Shown piece after piece: positions 12,560-24,512 of a stretch of 64,000 bases of DNA. The DNA is taken from the NCBI RefSeq assembly GCF_018812025.1, contig NC_063065.1:32815121-32879120 (forward strand), written 5' to 3'. Made by a program: the position numbers and the translations under genes. The DNA comes from Megalobrama amblycephala. Lineage: Eukaryota > Chordata > Actinopteri > Cypriniformes > Xenocyprididae. Each line of letters opens with the position of its first letter. The first letter of the stretch is position 1. The notes beneath the pieces were generated by a model that was given only the letters and a program-made list of their open reading frames with translations, ran no database searches and was not told the DNA's origin.

Positions 12560-13925
12560 GAAGGGACCCTTAAGGAACAAAAATATATGGAAATATACTG
12601 CAAAATATAATGCGATGTATTACATAATACATTTCCATATATGGGAAACTAGTGCTTATATTTTTCAATATACTGCAATATATGCATTGACCGTGTATGG
12701 CTATATATTGATACATATAAAATATGTATAAATGAAGACAAAAATAGCATTACATTCATCAAGTTTTATCCTTTATTGTGTATATATATTGCACACACGT
12801 GTTCCCATATAAATGTGAATGTATTGTATACACATATATATCCACACATTCATGGAATGACTAACAATCAGTGGTTACAACAGACTTCTAGTTACCAGCA
12901 TGCTTTGCTTCTGACTGTTAAAGGAAAGTAAATGTTAAAATTAAGTGCTATTTCATGTGTTTTGCTCAATATTGATATAGGAGGAGATCTGTTAGTGTTT
13001 AAAGTTGTATTATTTTGTAATTTAAAAGGTTTTCTGGTATGTGTGAGTTTTTGGGGTTACCACTGTGCTGAAGAGTAGAGCCTGTGGTTAGGTTTATGAT
13101 TGGCTGAACACCAATAAGACTATAATAACTTTATTTAAAAAGTAACGGCTGTGCATGCTATAACACAGTGATAGTCTCTTTGGTAGAAATGTTAGTACAT
13201 GCAGGTGTGCTTTTGTTAAATAACTTGAAAATATAAAACATTTAAAATGTAAATTATTATAAAATATAATAAATGTGTTACATAATATAGTTTAATATAT
13301 ATGTGTTTATACTGCATGAGTAAATCTATCTGCAATATATTATGCATGCAGTACCATATTTGATCACATATAAATCTATATATTATGAAGTATGTTACTG
13401 AATATAAAATTACATACATTATGATGTATTAGTAAATATATTATCACATATTTTTCAATATATGAAAAGCAATTCCTTATGCATTATTCAATATATTGCA
13501 ATATATGCATAGACCATATATGTATATATAATGATACATATAAAAAAATATATTGCAATCAAAACCAAAAAGGCACTATATTTTTACATATATTACCAAA
13601 ACATTTTCCCATATAAATCTCAATACATTATGCTGGATATTTATAAATATAATATTGCATATATTTTGGGATATATAAACACATATATTATATATTCATG
13701 TCCAATATATTGTAATATATTGAAAGCGGCAATCATTTGTATATTTTGCAATATATTGCAATATATTACATGAATATATAATATAGTGTATAATATATGT
13801 ATCATCAATATATTATTCAATGTATTCAAATATATAATATATTGGAAAATAAAAAGGGAAAATAATATATTACAATATATCACAATAGATTTTAAGAAAT
13901 ATATTGGTAAATATATTTTCCTTTC
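12560..13925. repeat. AT-rich quasi-satellite built on ATATATTGCA words
   Basis: About 1.35 kb is dominated by interlocking ATATATTGCAATATAT-type palindromes. A recognisable unit around 'gcaatatatgcat' followed by 'gatacatata' occurs at about 12672-12725 and again at about 13488-13545, so part of the region is a diverged duplication. Predicted ORFs (for example 13641-13958 minus) are rich in Ile/Tyr only because of the repeat. Confidence 0.7.
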
Positions 13926-13949
13926 GTAAGGGGATACAGATATGGCCGG

Positions 13950-14179
13950 AAGTGACACAAAATCTCACCAAAATCTCACCAAAATCTCACCTTGCTACTT
14001 ATTAGATTGTGTTTTATTAACGTCTACACCTACCCCAACCCCAAACCTAAACCTACCCTTACATAATGCAATTACAGTAATTAATTGTTGTTCAGCGTGA
14101 CAAAAAATTTGCAATATTGATGTGTGCATGCCCAGAAAGCCCTGGTAGGGCAATCTGGCTGTAGCTGTATCCCTTATAG
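13950..14179. repeat. Left arm of a palindromic repeat, with three 11-bp tandem units
   Basis: Three copies of AAAATCTCACC lie at about 13959-13991. The segment ending at 14177 (AATCTGGCTGTAGC...) is the reverse complement of 15534-15559, giving a 26-bp inverted repeat now separated by the hAT element at 14180-15522. The arms therefore belong to an older palindrome that was split by the insertion. Confidence 0.7.
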
Positions 14180-15522
14180 CAGGGGTCATCAACTATATTT
14201 GTCCAAGGGCCAGAATTTTTCACTGCAGACTCTGTAAGGGCCAGATACTCGTAATATAAAATAAAATTCGAATTGTATCCTAATACTGTATGTTATTATT
14301 TGATATACTAATTCTAATTCCAAATTTATGTTATTTTTTACATATTACCTGTACTGCAGCAAGCCACCAGGGGGCGATAGCGATATTTTAGGCTTCATAT
14401 TTGTGAGGCTTTCAAGCTGTCCATCACTGTCACGCAATTGTGCGCAAATCCCAGGCAAGGAAAATTTTGACATTTGTGAAAAAATGAGCACGTGAAACAA
14501 TAAAAGATGTTCAATGAGAGAACGCGTTTATCGTCATTCTTGACTGAAGGCAGGCTATGGCACAAGCTACTTTTCAGAAGGCTTTTTGTTTCGTTAGATT
14601 AAAAATAAAAAACGGTTCTCATTCCCCCTTGAATAAGGCCGGCGACACACTGGCTGCGTGAGCGACTCAGCTGCGTGGCGTGTCCGTTTTTATTTCGGCT
14701 CCCATATTTAACAGGTTGGAGTTTGCACACTGAGACACGCGTCTCAGGCGCGCTCGAGCCACGCAGAAAACGCGTGCATGCTAGAAATAGAACCGACGCG
14801 TGTTCCAGCAACGGGAGTGTTCTCTGGCTAGAGCGCAGAACAGCGGAGTTTGTGCATGTCTGAGCTTGTGTTTTGTTGCTTTGACATTGTGGAAAATAGA
14901 ATAATAGACAAAATGTATTAGCATTTTTACCCGTTATTATCAATCTAAATTAATCTCGTTTTAATTTAACTTAATTTCGTTTTTCTTTGTTTAAATTTCT
15001 GTGTCAATTTGTTAGTCAGAAAATTATTAGACTACCTTAAAAGTATTGCTTAATTTAACAGACCTGTGTGTGTGCGTTTTATATCACTAGTGCAGTGTCC
15101 GTTCTCGGAGCATAAGCCCTGCCCGCGTGAGGTGCGCCGCTTCCCGCTCGCGCTGCTCTAACTGTAGTTTACTAAAAGTTTATTAATTCTGAATGTGTCG
15201 CGTCTCGCGTGTCCATCTATATTGCACCAAATGCGACACTGCACTCCCCTGTGAAGTCGATTGGATGAACGGTTCTCGAAATAATAAAAATGCAAACGGA
15301 TATACAGACACAGATTCCTGCCTTTATTAGAGAGAAAAATATGTTCAGCCCCTCTCTCCGAAGCTTCGAATAGTCGATGTTCATCAAAAAATGGTATTCG
15401 GTCCAGCCCTAAACTTTTTCCTCTTACAAGGCTATTCCTGAATTCAGTATTATTCTGGGGGCCGGATGGAAATCTCTGGCGGGCCGGATTTTGGCCCGCG
15501 GGCCGCCAGTTGACGTTGCATG
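14180..15522. mobile_element. hAT-type DNA transposon, non-autonomous
   Basis: The left end is CAGGGGTCATCAACT; the right end carries the inverted relative (CAGTTGACG...) with a decayed tip. Both ends have the 'gggccagaatttt' / 'gccggattttggcccgc' phrases I know from fish hAT repeats. The exact 8-bp target duplication CCTTATAG sits at 14172-14179 and 15523-15530. Inside, a GC-rich segment from about 14638 ('ggccggcgacacactggc') looks like a further nested repeat. The 136-codon minus-strand ORF at 15158-15568 runs through the right end and is not transposase. Confidence 0.8.
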
Positions 15523-15530
15523 CCTTATAG

Positions 15531-16354
15531 GCCATAAGGGATACAGCTACAGCCAGATTTACAGCCAACCGTGCTTTACCAGAGGAGACAACGGGAGAAT
15601 CAGTCAGTTGGACAGGTAAGTGACTTCTAATTATTATGTAGAGCTCTAAAACTGAGTAGTATCAGTGTAATTTAACTCAGAGATGACCATGCTGATCCAC
15701 GTCAATAGATGGCAGTGCAGCGTCTAACGCTATTGTGGCAACGGTACTTAAAGTACACAATAGAGTTAAAAGAAAAACTGAATGCACCGAATATTTTAAA
15801 AGCATTTGTCCACTAATTAAAAGTCGTGTGTTGTGACCAACATGCAGGGGAAAAAACAAAGCACACAATTATATCAGAGAGCCTCATGACTGTGCATCAG
15901 TGTCTTTAAAACATCAGTTAATTTGGGGTTCTGCTCCGGAGCAAGATTAGCACCGCTTTTGTGGTATTAACCCAGCATTGTTGTGCCAAACTTGTACAGT
16001 GTGAAACTATGCAGTAAATGTTACAGCTAGACGCTTAGCAACAGACAGCCAATCACGTGCCTCATATTCACTGCTTTGGACATTCACGGAAACACTGCAC
16101 ACTGTATTTTCATGTCAAATGGTGACCGAAAACAAATCAATTGTAGTGAAAAATAGACTATTTCATTCTTACGTTTATAGTCAGAAAAGTCCATTCAGGA
16201 AAAACTTGATAGTACAATCTGCAATATATAAAAGAAGGATGCAATGCTAGAACTGTTATATAAACAGGTTGTGTGCTGCGTTCGTCCAATCAGTGACACT
16301 GACACCGCAAATATGCAAATAAGAACGTTGGCCCAGGGACGTTAAAGAGCGCAG
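15531..16354. other. Right arm of split palindrome, then intergenic DNA
   Basis: Positions 15534-15559 pair with 14152-14177 as described for the left arm. The rest, to about 16300, contains no recognised gene. The words at 16307-16338 resemble 17177-17208 in the next element, so its boundary may begin here. Confidence 0.5.
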
Positions 16355-16548
16355 CCTTTTGAGGTCAGAGGAGTGAGGTTTACATGCACAGCTCTTACTA
16401 GCTTGCCTCCATTACACTCACCCCCCTAAACCTTACTCCCATCCGGGTCACGGCACCAAAATGCAATTGGTCCTACTCGACCCGCTCTGAGCGGCACTCA
16501 AACCAGCGTCTCCGGCATGGGTGGCAGGTGCACTAACAATGACATTAA

Positions 16549-16994
16549 AGGTGCCCTAGAATCAAAAATTGAATTCACCTTGGCATAGTTGAATAACAAG
16601 AGTTCAGTACATGAAAAAGACATACACTGAGTTTCAAACTCCATTGCTTCCTCCTTCTTATGTAAATCTCATTTGTTTAAAAGACCTCCGAAGAACAGGC
16701 GAATCTCAACATAACACCGACTGCTACGTAACAGTCGGGATCATTAATATGTACGCCCCCAATATTTGCATATGCCAGCTCATGTTCAAGGGAAGGGAGT
16801 GTGGGCAGGGAGCGTGAGATTTAAAGGGGCCGCAGCCTGAATCGGTGCATAGTTAATGATGCCCCAAAATAGGCAGTTAAAAAAATTGAATTAAAAGAAA
16901 TCTATGGGGTATTTTGAGCTGAAACTTCACAGACACATTCAGGGGACACCTTAGACTTATATTACATCTTGTGAAAGAACGTTCTAGGGCACCT
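16549..16994. mobile_element. TTAA-type MITE (family B), short copy
   Basis: The ends are AGGTGCCCTAGA and TCTAGGGCACCT, with TTAA on each side (16545-16548, 16995-16998). It lies inside the left arm of the large palindrome. The uninterrupted right arm shows the pre-insertion sequence (GACGCTAAAGACCACAGC on the minus strand), confirming the insertion point. It lacks the hAT-like insert seen in the 2858-4495 copy. Confidence 0.9.
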
Positions 16995-17739
16995 TTAAGG
17001 AACACAGCATCTAGCGTCAGTCGCTTACTCACCTCTTGAGGCCAGGGATGTGAGGTTTACACCTACAGCTCTTACTAGCTTGCCTCCATTACATCTGTGT
17101 AAGCAGGGTGTGCGGAGGTATGGAAATACAAACACTGACAGCCAGGTAAGACATTGTATCATTGCATTCGGTCCACGAATATGCAAAATAAGAATGTTAA
17201 CACAGGGTTTAGAAATATATAGTATGAAATATCATCTTATATACCCAGGATTATTTGTTAATCCTGGGTAAATTATGAGCAATATGAAGCAAGATAACCC
17301 AAGATTTCATTTACCCGGAGTTTAGTATGAGGCAGGGTTAAAGGTAGGGTACACAATTTCAGAGCAGCTAGCAATAGCAAGATAGCTTTGAAAGCATTAG
17401 ATCCCACCCTCCCTTCAGAGTGCTCTCCAAAGCCACGCCTCATCCAAAACACATGAATGCACACAGCACAGTCTGCATGAGAAATGGTGTTAAATTACTA
17501 AGAGAACGTTTCACACCATATATTCCTAAACCCTGGGTTAACATTTCTTATTTGCATATTCGCAGACCGAATGCAATCATAAGATGTCTTACCTGCCTGT
17601 CAGCGTATGTATTTCCATGCCTTTGTGCAGATGTAATGGACATAAGCTAATAAGAGCTGTAGGTGTAAACCGCACATCCCTGACCTCAAGAGGTGTGCTA
17701 GCGACTGACGTTAGATGCTGTGGTCTTTAGCGTCCTTGT

Positions 17740-17785
17740 TAGTGCGCCTCCCTTTCATGCTGGAGACGTCGGTTCGAGTCCCGAT
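17740..17785 (+). other. tRNA-like A/B box segment
   Basis: AGCGTCCTTGTTAG followed about 40 bp later by GGTTCGAGTCCCG resembles the internal pol III promoter of tRNA-derived repeats. A folded, functional tRNA is not supported: the acceptor and anticodon stems do not pair cleanly. Its inverted partner lies at about 16495-16547. Confidence 0.45.
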
Positions 17786-17870
17786 TGGAGGGGGTCAATA
17801 GGACCGGTTACATTTGGTGCCGTGACCCGGATGGGAGTAAGGCTTAGGGGGTAAGTGTAATGATTGGAGA

Positions 17871-18359
17871 ACATTTTTTGGTCCTGAGAACTTCCACAGA
17901 TGATATATACATTTTTTAAAAAAAAACACAAAATATTTAGACCACTTCTATCATTGATAGTTTTCAGGATGTCAAAAGAGCTTCAAGCAGAATAACAAAA
18001 AGTGTTTATAAAAGGAAAAATGCCTTCCCTACTTTTGACTCTTTCAAGTGTGAAAGGCCTTCTTGAGTTCTTTACAAGTAGTATGACATCACAAATTATC
18101 TTTTAACTTTTTTGAGATGATAATTTAGGGCCCATAGACATCCATTGTGAGTGCAATTCTGTACCGGATTGTACAGTTGAAATTATTTGGCAGACGTTAA
18201 GTAGGATTTAACCATTGTATCCATTAATATTTTATTGTTATGGACAGAAAAAAAATTGCAACCTACTAATAAGTAAAAGATCAAATTTAATTGAACAAAT
18301 ACCATTTTTTAAAAAACGTGTTTACAAACACTGTAGCGCACACACCAGACAGAAGATAC
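17871..18359. other. Intergenic DNA, nothing recognised
   Basis: AT-rich single-copy-looking sequence without credible ORF, repeat termini or RNA gene. Confidence 0.5.
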
Positions 18360-20120
18360 TGCTGAAGACATCATGTGTCACACATCCGTGCCCACACGCT
18401 TTTCTTGTGGCATTCTCCCACAAAATGGCAGCGCAAGACAGAAGGAAAGACGGCGCAGATCACACAGAAAGACAAGAACGAGTGACATCTTTCTTCTAAT
18501 AACAGAGAAGGTTCCTTCCAACAGCACTATCCTTCCACGGCTCTCTCTTTTTGAAATACACGTGTCACTGCAAAGTGACAAATAGCACATATTAATTAGG
18601 TACTAGACTGGGCGAGATTGCTGTTATTAACAGGGAAGGGGAAGGTCGGATTTAATTGCCTGTGACATCAAAGTCAAGTGACTGGTATTTCAAGCATCAT
18701 TTAAAATGTTTGATATGGAAGCCATTGTTCTCACATAAAGGAGCGTCTAAAAATACAAAAGGAGAATGATGGGGAGCAAAGACAGTGCTCAGGCGGTTAT
18801 CTGCAGCCTGACTGCTAATATCACCAGGGCTGCTCATGAAATGACTGGCTCCTAATGGAAGAATCTGTTCAGTTCAAAGCTGTTTTCGTGCATCCTAATA
18901 GGGTTTATTTTCGATCTCCAAAGCATATTTTCAATTCTGAAAAATCTCCACGATTGATCAACTTCACGCCATCTCTGTCTGTTAAATTATCGGTAAATTT
19001 GGAGAAAAAAAAAAACAACAACAACATTCCTCCCAAGGGGAAGGTGTGCTGATGAGCCAAAATTATGTGGCTGGAAAGGATATTAATAGTATTATACATT
19101 TACCTTGAACTTTTAATTATTGCGAAAGCGCGGCGAGCTCGGCAATTAGACATAAATAAGTGCATCACTTTTAGTGTACAATTAGGTTGATGGCACTCAT
19201 GATGGGGATTACAGATATATGGTATGAACCGGCGGCGGTCTGGCTAATGATTGGGAGGGGCCGACAGTGCAGAGAGCACTGCGCGGTTAGTCGCCCGTCG
19301 CTATGGCAACAGCACGCTCGCACTCTGTGGTCCCCAACCCTAAAATTAGTGCTGAGGTGTGCGGCTCCAAAACGCATTCCAGACTCGCTTTGACAGACAT
19401 CCATTTGGCGAGCTGTACCAAAACCACCAAAAAATGCCATGTCTATATACCAACACAAGACAGACACGTGGAAAAAAAGCAGCTGCGATAAACAGAAGGA
19501 AAACTCTTGTAAGCGCCCAGTTTGCAGTCGCGTTTATGTGCTTTGGGGGCCCTTCACTCTCGTTGCTGTTTCGAACCCATCCACCATCTGCTAGCCACAA
19601 CCATTCGGCTTTTATCATCAGTCCCAGGCTGAGGGTTACAGGCCCCTCGAGGAGGAACTACAGTAGTCCATTGAAAAGCATCGCATCATGAGTGTATCCA
19701 TATTAAAGCACGCTCTGCCCACGGCCGGCAGTACAGCGAAGCCATCTTGATCCTGTACCGTCCTCGATCTATTTCCACGCTGATTTTATTCCGCTCTAAA
19801 TGGAATGTTAATGCAAACACTGTCAGCGGCAGGTCTTTAGATGTTCCGTCTCATGCATATAACATAGCTTAGCGCTGCCTCCAGAGTCTGCCGTTCTATA
19901 AGACTCACCAGGTGCACGGCTCGGCAAATTATCAGATCAACAGGGAGGCGACTACAACATCCTGATGATCGCAGGACTGCGCACCACATCATTTAGAAAA
20001 TAGCCTATTCGTTTTTCTTGCTTTTTTGCCAGCATTAAAGATAATTTACTGACTTTCAGCTCCTGATTTGTACCCAGAAACACTTAAAGAGTAAACCGCC
20101 AGCTGAGGTGCATGGTAGTG
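18360..20120. promoter_or_regulatory. Candidate conserved noncoding block (strongest by composition)
   Basis: About 1.75 kb of non-repetitive, evenly mixed sequence lies between repeat-rich regions. Many overlapping short ORFs on both strands (18215-19691) arise from the low stop-codon density and match no protein I recognise. It contains a TCF/LEF-type ATCAAAG at 18667-18673, a palindromic E-box ACACGTGT at 18558-18565, and homeodomain-type CAATTAG words at about 19142 and 19179. It is a plausible long-range zic1/zic4 enhancer cluster, inferred from character and location only. Confidence 0.35.
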
Positions 20121-20769
20121 ACTTCGAGTACGGTTGTAATGCTGAAGATGTCTGGTGTGAAATAAGGAAAAGTTCTTCACCTGACAGTGTCACTGAGTCT
20201 GTAATCTTACTTTTAGAGAAGCTGGGGGGTTAGTGATTAATCATTGAGACTGACAAAAAAAAAATTGAGCAATTGTGAATGCGAGGGAATTATAAGGGTT
20301 TATAAACTTCTAAAATAAATCAATCGAGAGCGTGTTGTCATGGCTAATGTCTCTTATTTGATCACGATGACTGACAGGATAAATTATGTTGTTTTAGAGT
20401 TAGCTGAAAACCCTTGCTTCATCAAAACCTGTTTGACTCGTTCAGAAGTAATAATTCATAACTGACTGTCTTTGACTCAGCATGAGAAGTTATCAATCAG
20501 TATTAGCAAAAATTATACAAGTGTCAGTATACTTTCGGATGAGTGACATGATAAATATGGCAATAAGTGATGGTACTCATCTCATTTTAAAGCAAAATAA
20601 TAATGGCAAACTGTCATTGTGTAGGCTTTCAATCTCTGATACAATATAATGGAATATCATAAAAAAAAAGTATGTGAAGGATTAAATTCAGTCTATTGTA
20701 GTGAAAAATAGAGATTACTAACCAATATATTAATGTAAACTGTGACATATTATACCCAAAATCCAATAA
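20121..20769. other. AT-rich intergenic DNA
   Basis: No gene and no clear repeat boundaries. Confidence 0.5.
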
Positions 20770-20992
20770 AACTGATATATATTTGGGACCAAAAATTATT
20801 CAGACACTTTGACATGACCATGTTTTGCTTAAGTGTTATCTGACATAATTAAGATAAATTTTTACTGACATAATTAAACTCTGAGATCTTGTCATATTTT
20901 ATTACCATTTTTTTTTTTTTTAACTATAGTGAATAAACTGTATTAATGAATGAAATGTTCAAGGTGTCTGAATTAATTTTGGTTTGACTGTA
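20770..20992. mobile_element. Tc1/mariner-type MITE, degenerate
   Basis: The right end reads (minus strand) TACAGTCAAACCAAAATTAATT; the left end has the matching AAAATTATTCAGACACTTTG, so the termini are inverted repeats. The TA-CAGT start is typical of Tc1/mariner relatives. There is no ORF. Confidence 0.5.
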
Positions 20993-21203
20993 TTTTCATG
21001 ATTTGTTATTTCAACATTTTTTCTTTTGTCAAATCAACTTAGATAATTAATGTGGTTCAGATAACATAATATTTTGAGTTTCTGTTGATTAAACCAATCG
21101 CTTTCATTGTAACAACTCAAATTTTTAATTTCAGTGAACTCAAAATTTTTAAGGCAACCAGTTAACTTACTTTTTTAAGTTAATCCAACAATTATTTTTA
21201 GTG
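20993..21203. repeat. Palindromic repeat (family D), copy 1
   Basis: It shares long runs with 34517-34748, for example 'ggttcagataacataata' and 'gagtttctgttgattaaa', and ends in TTTTTAGTG. The inverted ends AAATCAACTT / AAGTTAATCC place it among short non-autonomous DNA elements. Family not named. Confidence 0.6.
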
Positions 21204-21222
21204 TTTAAGTCTTGTGTCAGTT

Positions 21223-21481
21223 AATAACACTTTACAATAACTTTACCTTGACTAACAATGAGCAATACATTTGTTACAGTATTTATTAATCTTTTTTAAT
21301 GTTAGTTAATGAAAATGTTCATGTTAGTTCACAGTGCATTGACTAATGTTAAAAAATACAACTTGTATTGTATGATTAATGTATGAGTAAACATTGAAAT
21401 TAACATAAACTAAGATTAGAAGTATTGTTTATTCTTAGTTCATGTTAACTAACTAATGAAACCTTATTATAAAGTGTTACC
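21223..21481. mobile_element. Short inverted-repeat element (family E), copy 1
   Basis: It starts TAACACTTTACAATAA and ends TTATAAAGTGTTACC, inverted to each other, with 'gttagttcacagtgcatt' inside. The same element recurs at 33926-34429. Non-autonomous and probably hAT-like. Confidence 0.65.
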
Positions 21482-22139
21482 ATAGGGGTGTAGCAATACC
21501 TTCATGTCACAATTCGATACATATCACGATGCAATATTATTGACATGGTAAATGGTTAACAAAAAATGTACTTTTGATTAAAATGCTAAATTTGGTATTA
21601 CATCAGGGGTGGAAATTAATAGGCTTGGACTTAGTGCTGGTAACCCAATGAACAGAACAATGGTGACACCAGAATTAAAATATTCATGATTCTTAAGCTG
21701 AAAATACAGAATTATTTTAGACGAGTGTCACTGACTAGATATACTTAAAATAATGTTACTGGTAAAATAAGACATTTGGCATTACCAGGACCCACAAATA
21801 TTCCCCCATTGCATTATTATACAATATATGCAACATTATATATAGTAGTTTAATGTAGTACTAACACTAAAACTCTGTAAACTTGAATTTTTTCTCACAC
21901 AGTAATTTTCATTTTGGGTGAACTATACACATTGTCACTATCCACGATGCATATTTGTATTGCGATATATTGTGACGGGATATATTGTTACAAGTTACTG
22001 ATATATAATATTATTGGCCAATATTGGCACTGGCCAGGTGTCTGTTTATTGTGCAGCATCAGGTTGTGTTAAAGATTCAGAAACTGTGAAGATAGAAATA
22101 CTGGAAAGGAAAATACACTTTAGACTCCCACCACTACCT
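21482..22139. other. AT-rich intergenic, probable repeat remnants
   Basis: Phrases such as 'ggggtgtagcaatacc' and 'cgatatattgtgacgggata' look like a degraded dispersed repeat. No gene. Confidence 0.4.
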
Positions 22140-23890
22140 AGAGACTGACCCTAAATTTACACTCTGCACTTTGTGTCATCCTTCTGATGGCCATGGGTTG
22201 GAGCTGTAATTGCACAAACGGCAAAAAATACACACATGCAGTCGCATCGTGGCCTTGCAGGGAGGGGTTCGGAGAGAAAATACATATTGATAAGTTGCTG
22301 TGGTGGTCCCCAACAGAAGCGGTCCCTCGACAAGTCACAGATTGGAATTATAATGAGTGGGATTACCTCAGCACCCCCCTATCCCCAACACACACACACA
22401 CACACACATCACCCCTTGTGTGAGTGCGCCACGACACCGGGCTCTGCCCCGTGTGGACGACAGGAAGCCGAGCGCGGGTGAGGAACATACTGACGTTAAT
22501 TAACAACATCTGACACAGATGCTACGCTTGTACTCGCACAAGAGGTGGTCCGGCACATTATTAAATTTTGGGTTATTTCCTTTCATTCGGCACCCCCATT
22601 TCCACTCTTTCCTCCACTCTCCATTTTTAATCTTCTTGACACACTGTCCTCTCAGTCCAACCGAACAGGCTTTCGATGCAATTAGGCTTTTGCTTAATTT
22701 TCAATAAGCTGCTCTTTTGTAACGTCCTCGCCGCATTATTTGCGCTCTCACCTTCATTTGCTCCAATCTGTTTAAATCTGCGATCCTGAAAATATTGTGA
22801 CATAAAACCTAACTGTCGGGCCACATATGGCGAGCTTTCAACCTCCGGGCTCCATATGAGATGTACAGTTAGTCTAGAGATAATTGACCTCTGGAGATGT
22901 ACTGTAATATTAGAATGGAGGAATAAGGACATCCTTTCCTGTCAATCCATCATCAGAAGGTGCTGAAACAAAAGAACTACGCTTGAACTCGTTATTACAC
23001 CATACCTCCGTAATTAACCCCAACCTTCTACTGTTGTTACACCATGTCAGGGTGAGGAGAGTGTTAACATATGTTTAATATCTCCTGCAACTAATCAAGG
23101 GACCAAAAACTGAAATAGACGTGTGATTTGCCGCGTTGTCTGTAAACGTGTTGATAAGCAGCACATATGTCAAATAAAGATTTGCAGAGATCCAGAAATC
23201 GTCTGTGTGTGTGTGATGTGTAGTACTACTGTGCAGTCTGGGAAACAAAAACAGGCCCAATGTCATCGATTCTTTATGCTTTTTCTCTAAAACATGCAGT
23301 GACCTAAGTTCCCTCTTGCCCTGTCTTGTTAATTACCCTCATACATCACGTCTTAAATGCCACACCATTTACCTGCTGCGGGTTGGCCATCCTGGACCCG
23401 CAGAGAGCTGGACCGGCTGATGGAGATGAGATGCATCCTCCGCGCAGCATCAGGACCGCCGTCACTACGGGAAAGTCACCACAGAGGTCACAAAACAATG
23501 ACTGCTGCTGAATGAAGTGCTCCTAAAATGTCTGGAGGTGTATGTAGCCGACATTTTGATGTGTTATCTATCAAATATATATGACCTGAGTTGTCTGTTT
23601 AACCCCGGACTATCTGATTGGGCCCAACTGGTGAAATTATGTTGCAGCATTTGTTCCTGTGAGTGCACAAATTAGCCCTGGCCACTTCCGATTGTGCTAC
23701 AGAGATGTTAAACAATGAAATGTGAATAATTTCGATAGGTAAATATGATAAATCATTTGAAAATGCCATGAGCTTTCAGCGGTCTGGAAGGCAGAAGGGG
23801 TGGGGCAGCTGAAACGTTATGCTGCCGCCACCTGCTGGTAATCTCTTTTGATTTCTCCCCCTGTGTGGCCACTTAAAAAACACCCCCAGC
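22140..23890. promoter_or_regulatory. Candidate conserved noncoding block
   Basis: This is a mixed-composition, non-repetitive stretch apart from a (CA)n tract at 22388-22408. The core at 22600-22760 ('gcaattaggcttttgctt' and following) and the GC-richer core at 23330-23510 are the best candidates. Minus- and plus-strand ORFs here (60-101 codons) have no recognisable domain. Position and texture fit an enhancer cluster for the zic pair. Confidence 0.3.

Positions 23891-23892
<2 letters not shown>

Positions 23893-23931
<39 letters not shown>
23893..23931. repeat. (CT)n microsatellite
   Basis: About twenty uninterrupted CT dinucleotides. Confidence 0.98.
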
Positions 23932-23934
<3 letters not shown>

Positions 23935-24512
23935 AATTTACCATCAGCAGCCTCAGAACAGAGACGGTGGTGAAGGGAAATGTACAACATTTATTTCTTG
24001 TTCACGTTCCAATTCGACTGCAAATGAAAATATACAAATAAATAGATATTTACTTTATTATTAATTCGTTTAATTAATAATTATAACTACTGATTAGTGA
24101 CTTATGTGTGCTGTTAAGTATTTTTAAAGATATGTACAACCCAAAACGCTGTACAGAATTAGTACTAGTTAGACTAATGTAGATACATTAAAAGTTTATT
24201 ATATAATATAATAGTCTTGGGTGCAATCTATTTTCCATTTTTGTAAAGATACATTTTAAGACATTTAAGATAAAGTTCGAAATTACATTGACTGTTTATT
24301 TGCTGCAGACATTTTGTAATAGTCTATTTGAATACTGAGTTTTGATTGGTTGTCTTTCTTGAAATTATTTGCATTCTGACATGTGATTGGTCTTCATTCA
24401 CACTATAAATAAATTTATATAAAACAATAATTTATATAAAATATACATATATTTATAATTTTATTATTTATTTATTTTTCAAGTAAAATCAAAATGGGAT
24501 TTTGTGTCAACG
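23932..24512. other. AT-rich intergenic DNA
   Basis: No gene or repeat boundary identified. Confidence 0.5.

Larger units (their letters stand above)
16355..17870. mobile_element. Large palindromic element with tRNA-like ends
   Basis: Its left half (16414-16547 plus 16999-17240) is the inverted copy of its right half (about 17500-17870). Matched landmarks are 'catccgggtcacggcacc', the tRNA-like segment, 'cctcttgaggtcagggatgt', 'gcattcggtc' and 'atatgcaaataagaa'. Each end has a pol III B-box-like GGTTYGAGTSCCG (plus strand at 17770-17782, minus strand near 16495-16507) and an A-box-like AGCGTCCTTGTTAG, facing outward. The left arm is interrupted by a family-B MITE. A 60-80 bp part of the left arm is duplicated at 16345-16413. 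I cannot assign a superfamily; it could be two tRNA-derived SINE-like copies in inverted arrangement. Confidence 0.65.

Noticed and set aside
13641..13958. 105-codon Ile/Tyr-rich ORF
   Set aside because: Translation of the ATATATTGCA repeat.
13959..13991. Possible CRISPR-like array
   Set aside because: Three adjacent 11-bp units without spacers in vertebrate DNA; simply a short tandem repeat.
15158..15568. 136-codon minus-strand ORF as hAT transposase
   Set aside because: No RNase H-like or BED/hATC motifs, and the frame crosses the end of the element into flanking DNA.
17740..17785. Possible genuine tRNA gene
   Set aside because: A- and B-box-like words are present, but acceptor and anticodon stems do not pair and the segment is inside a palindromic repeat.
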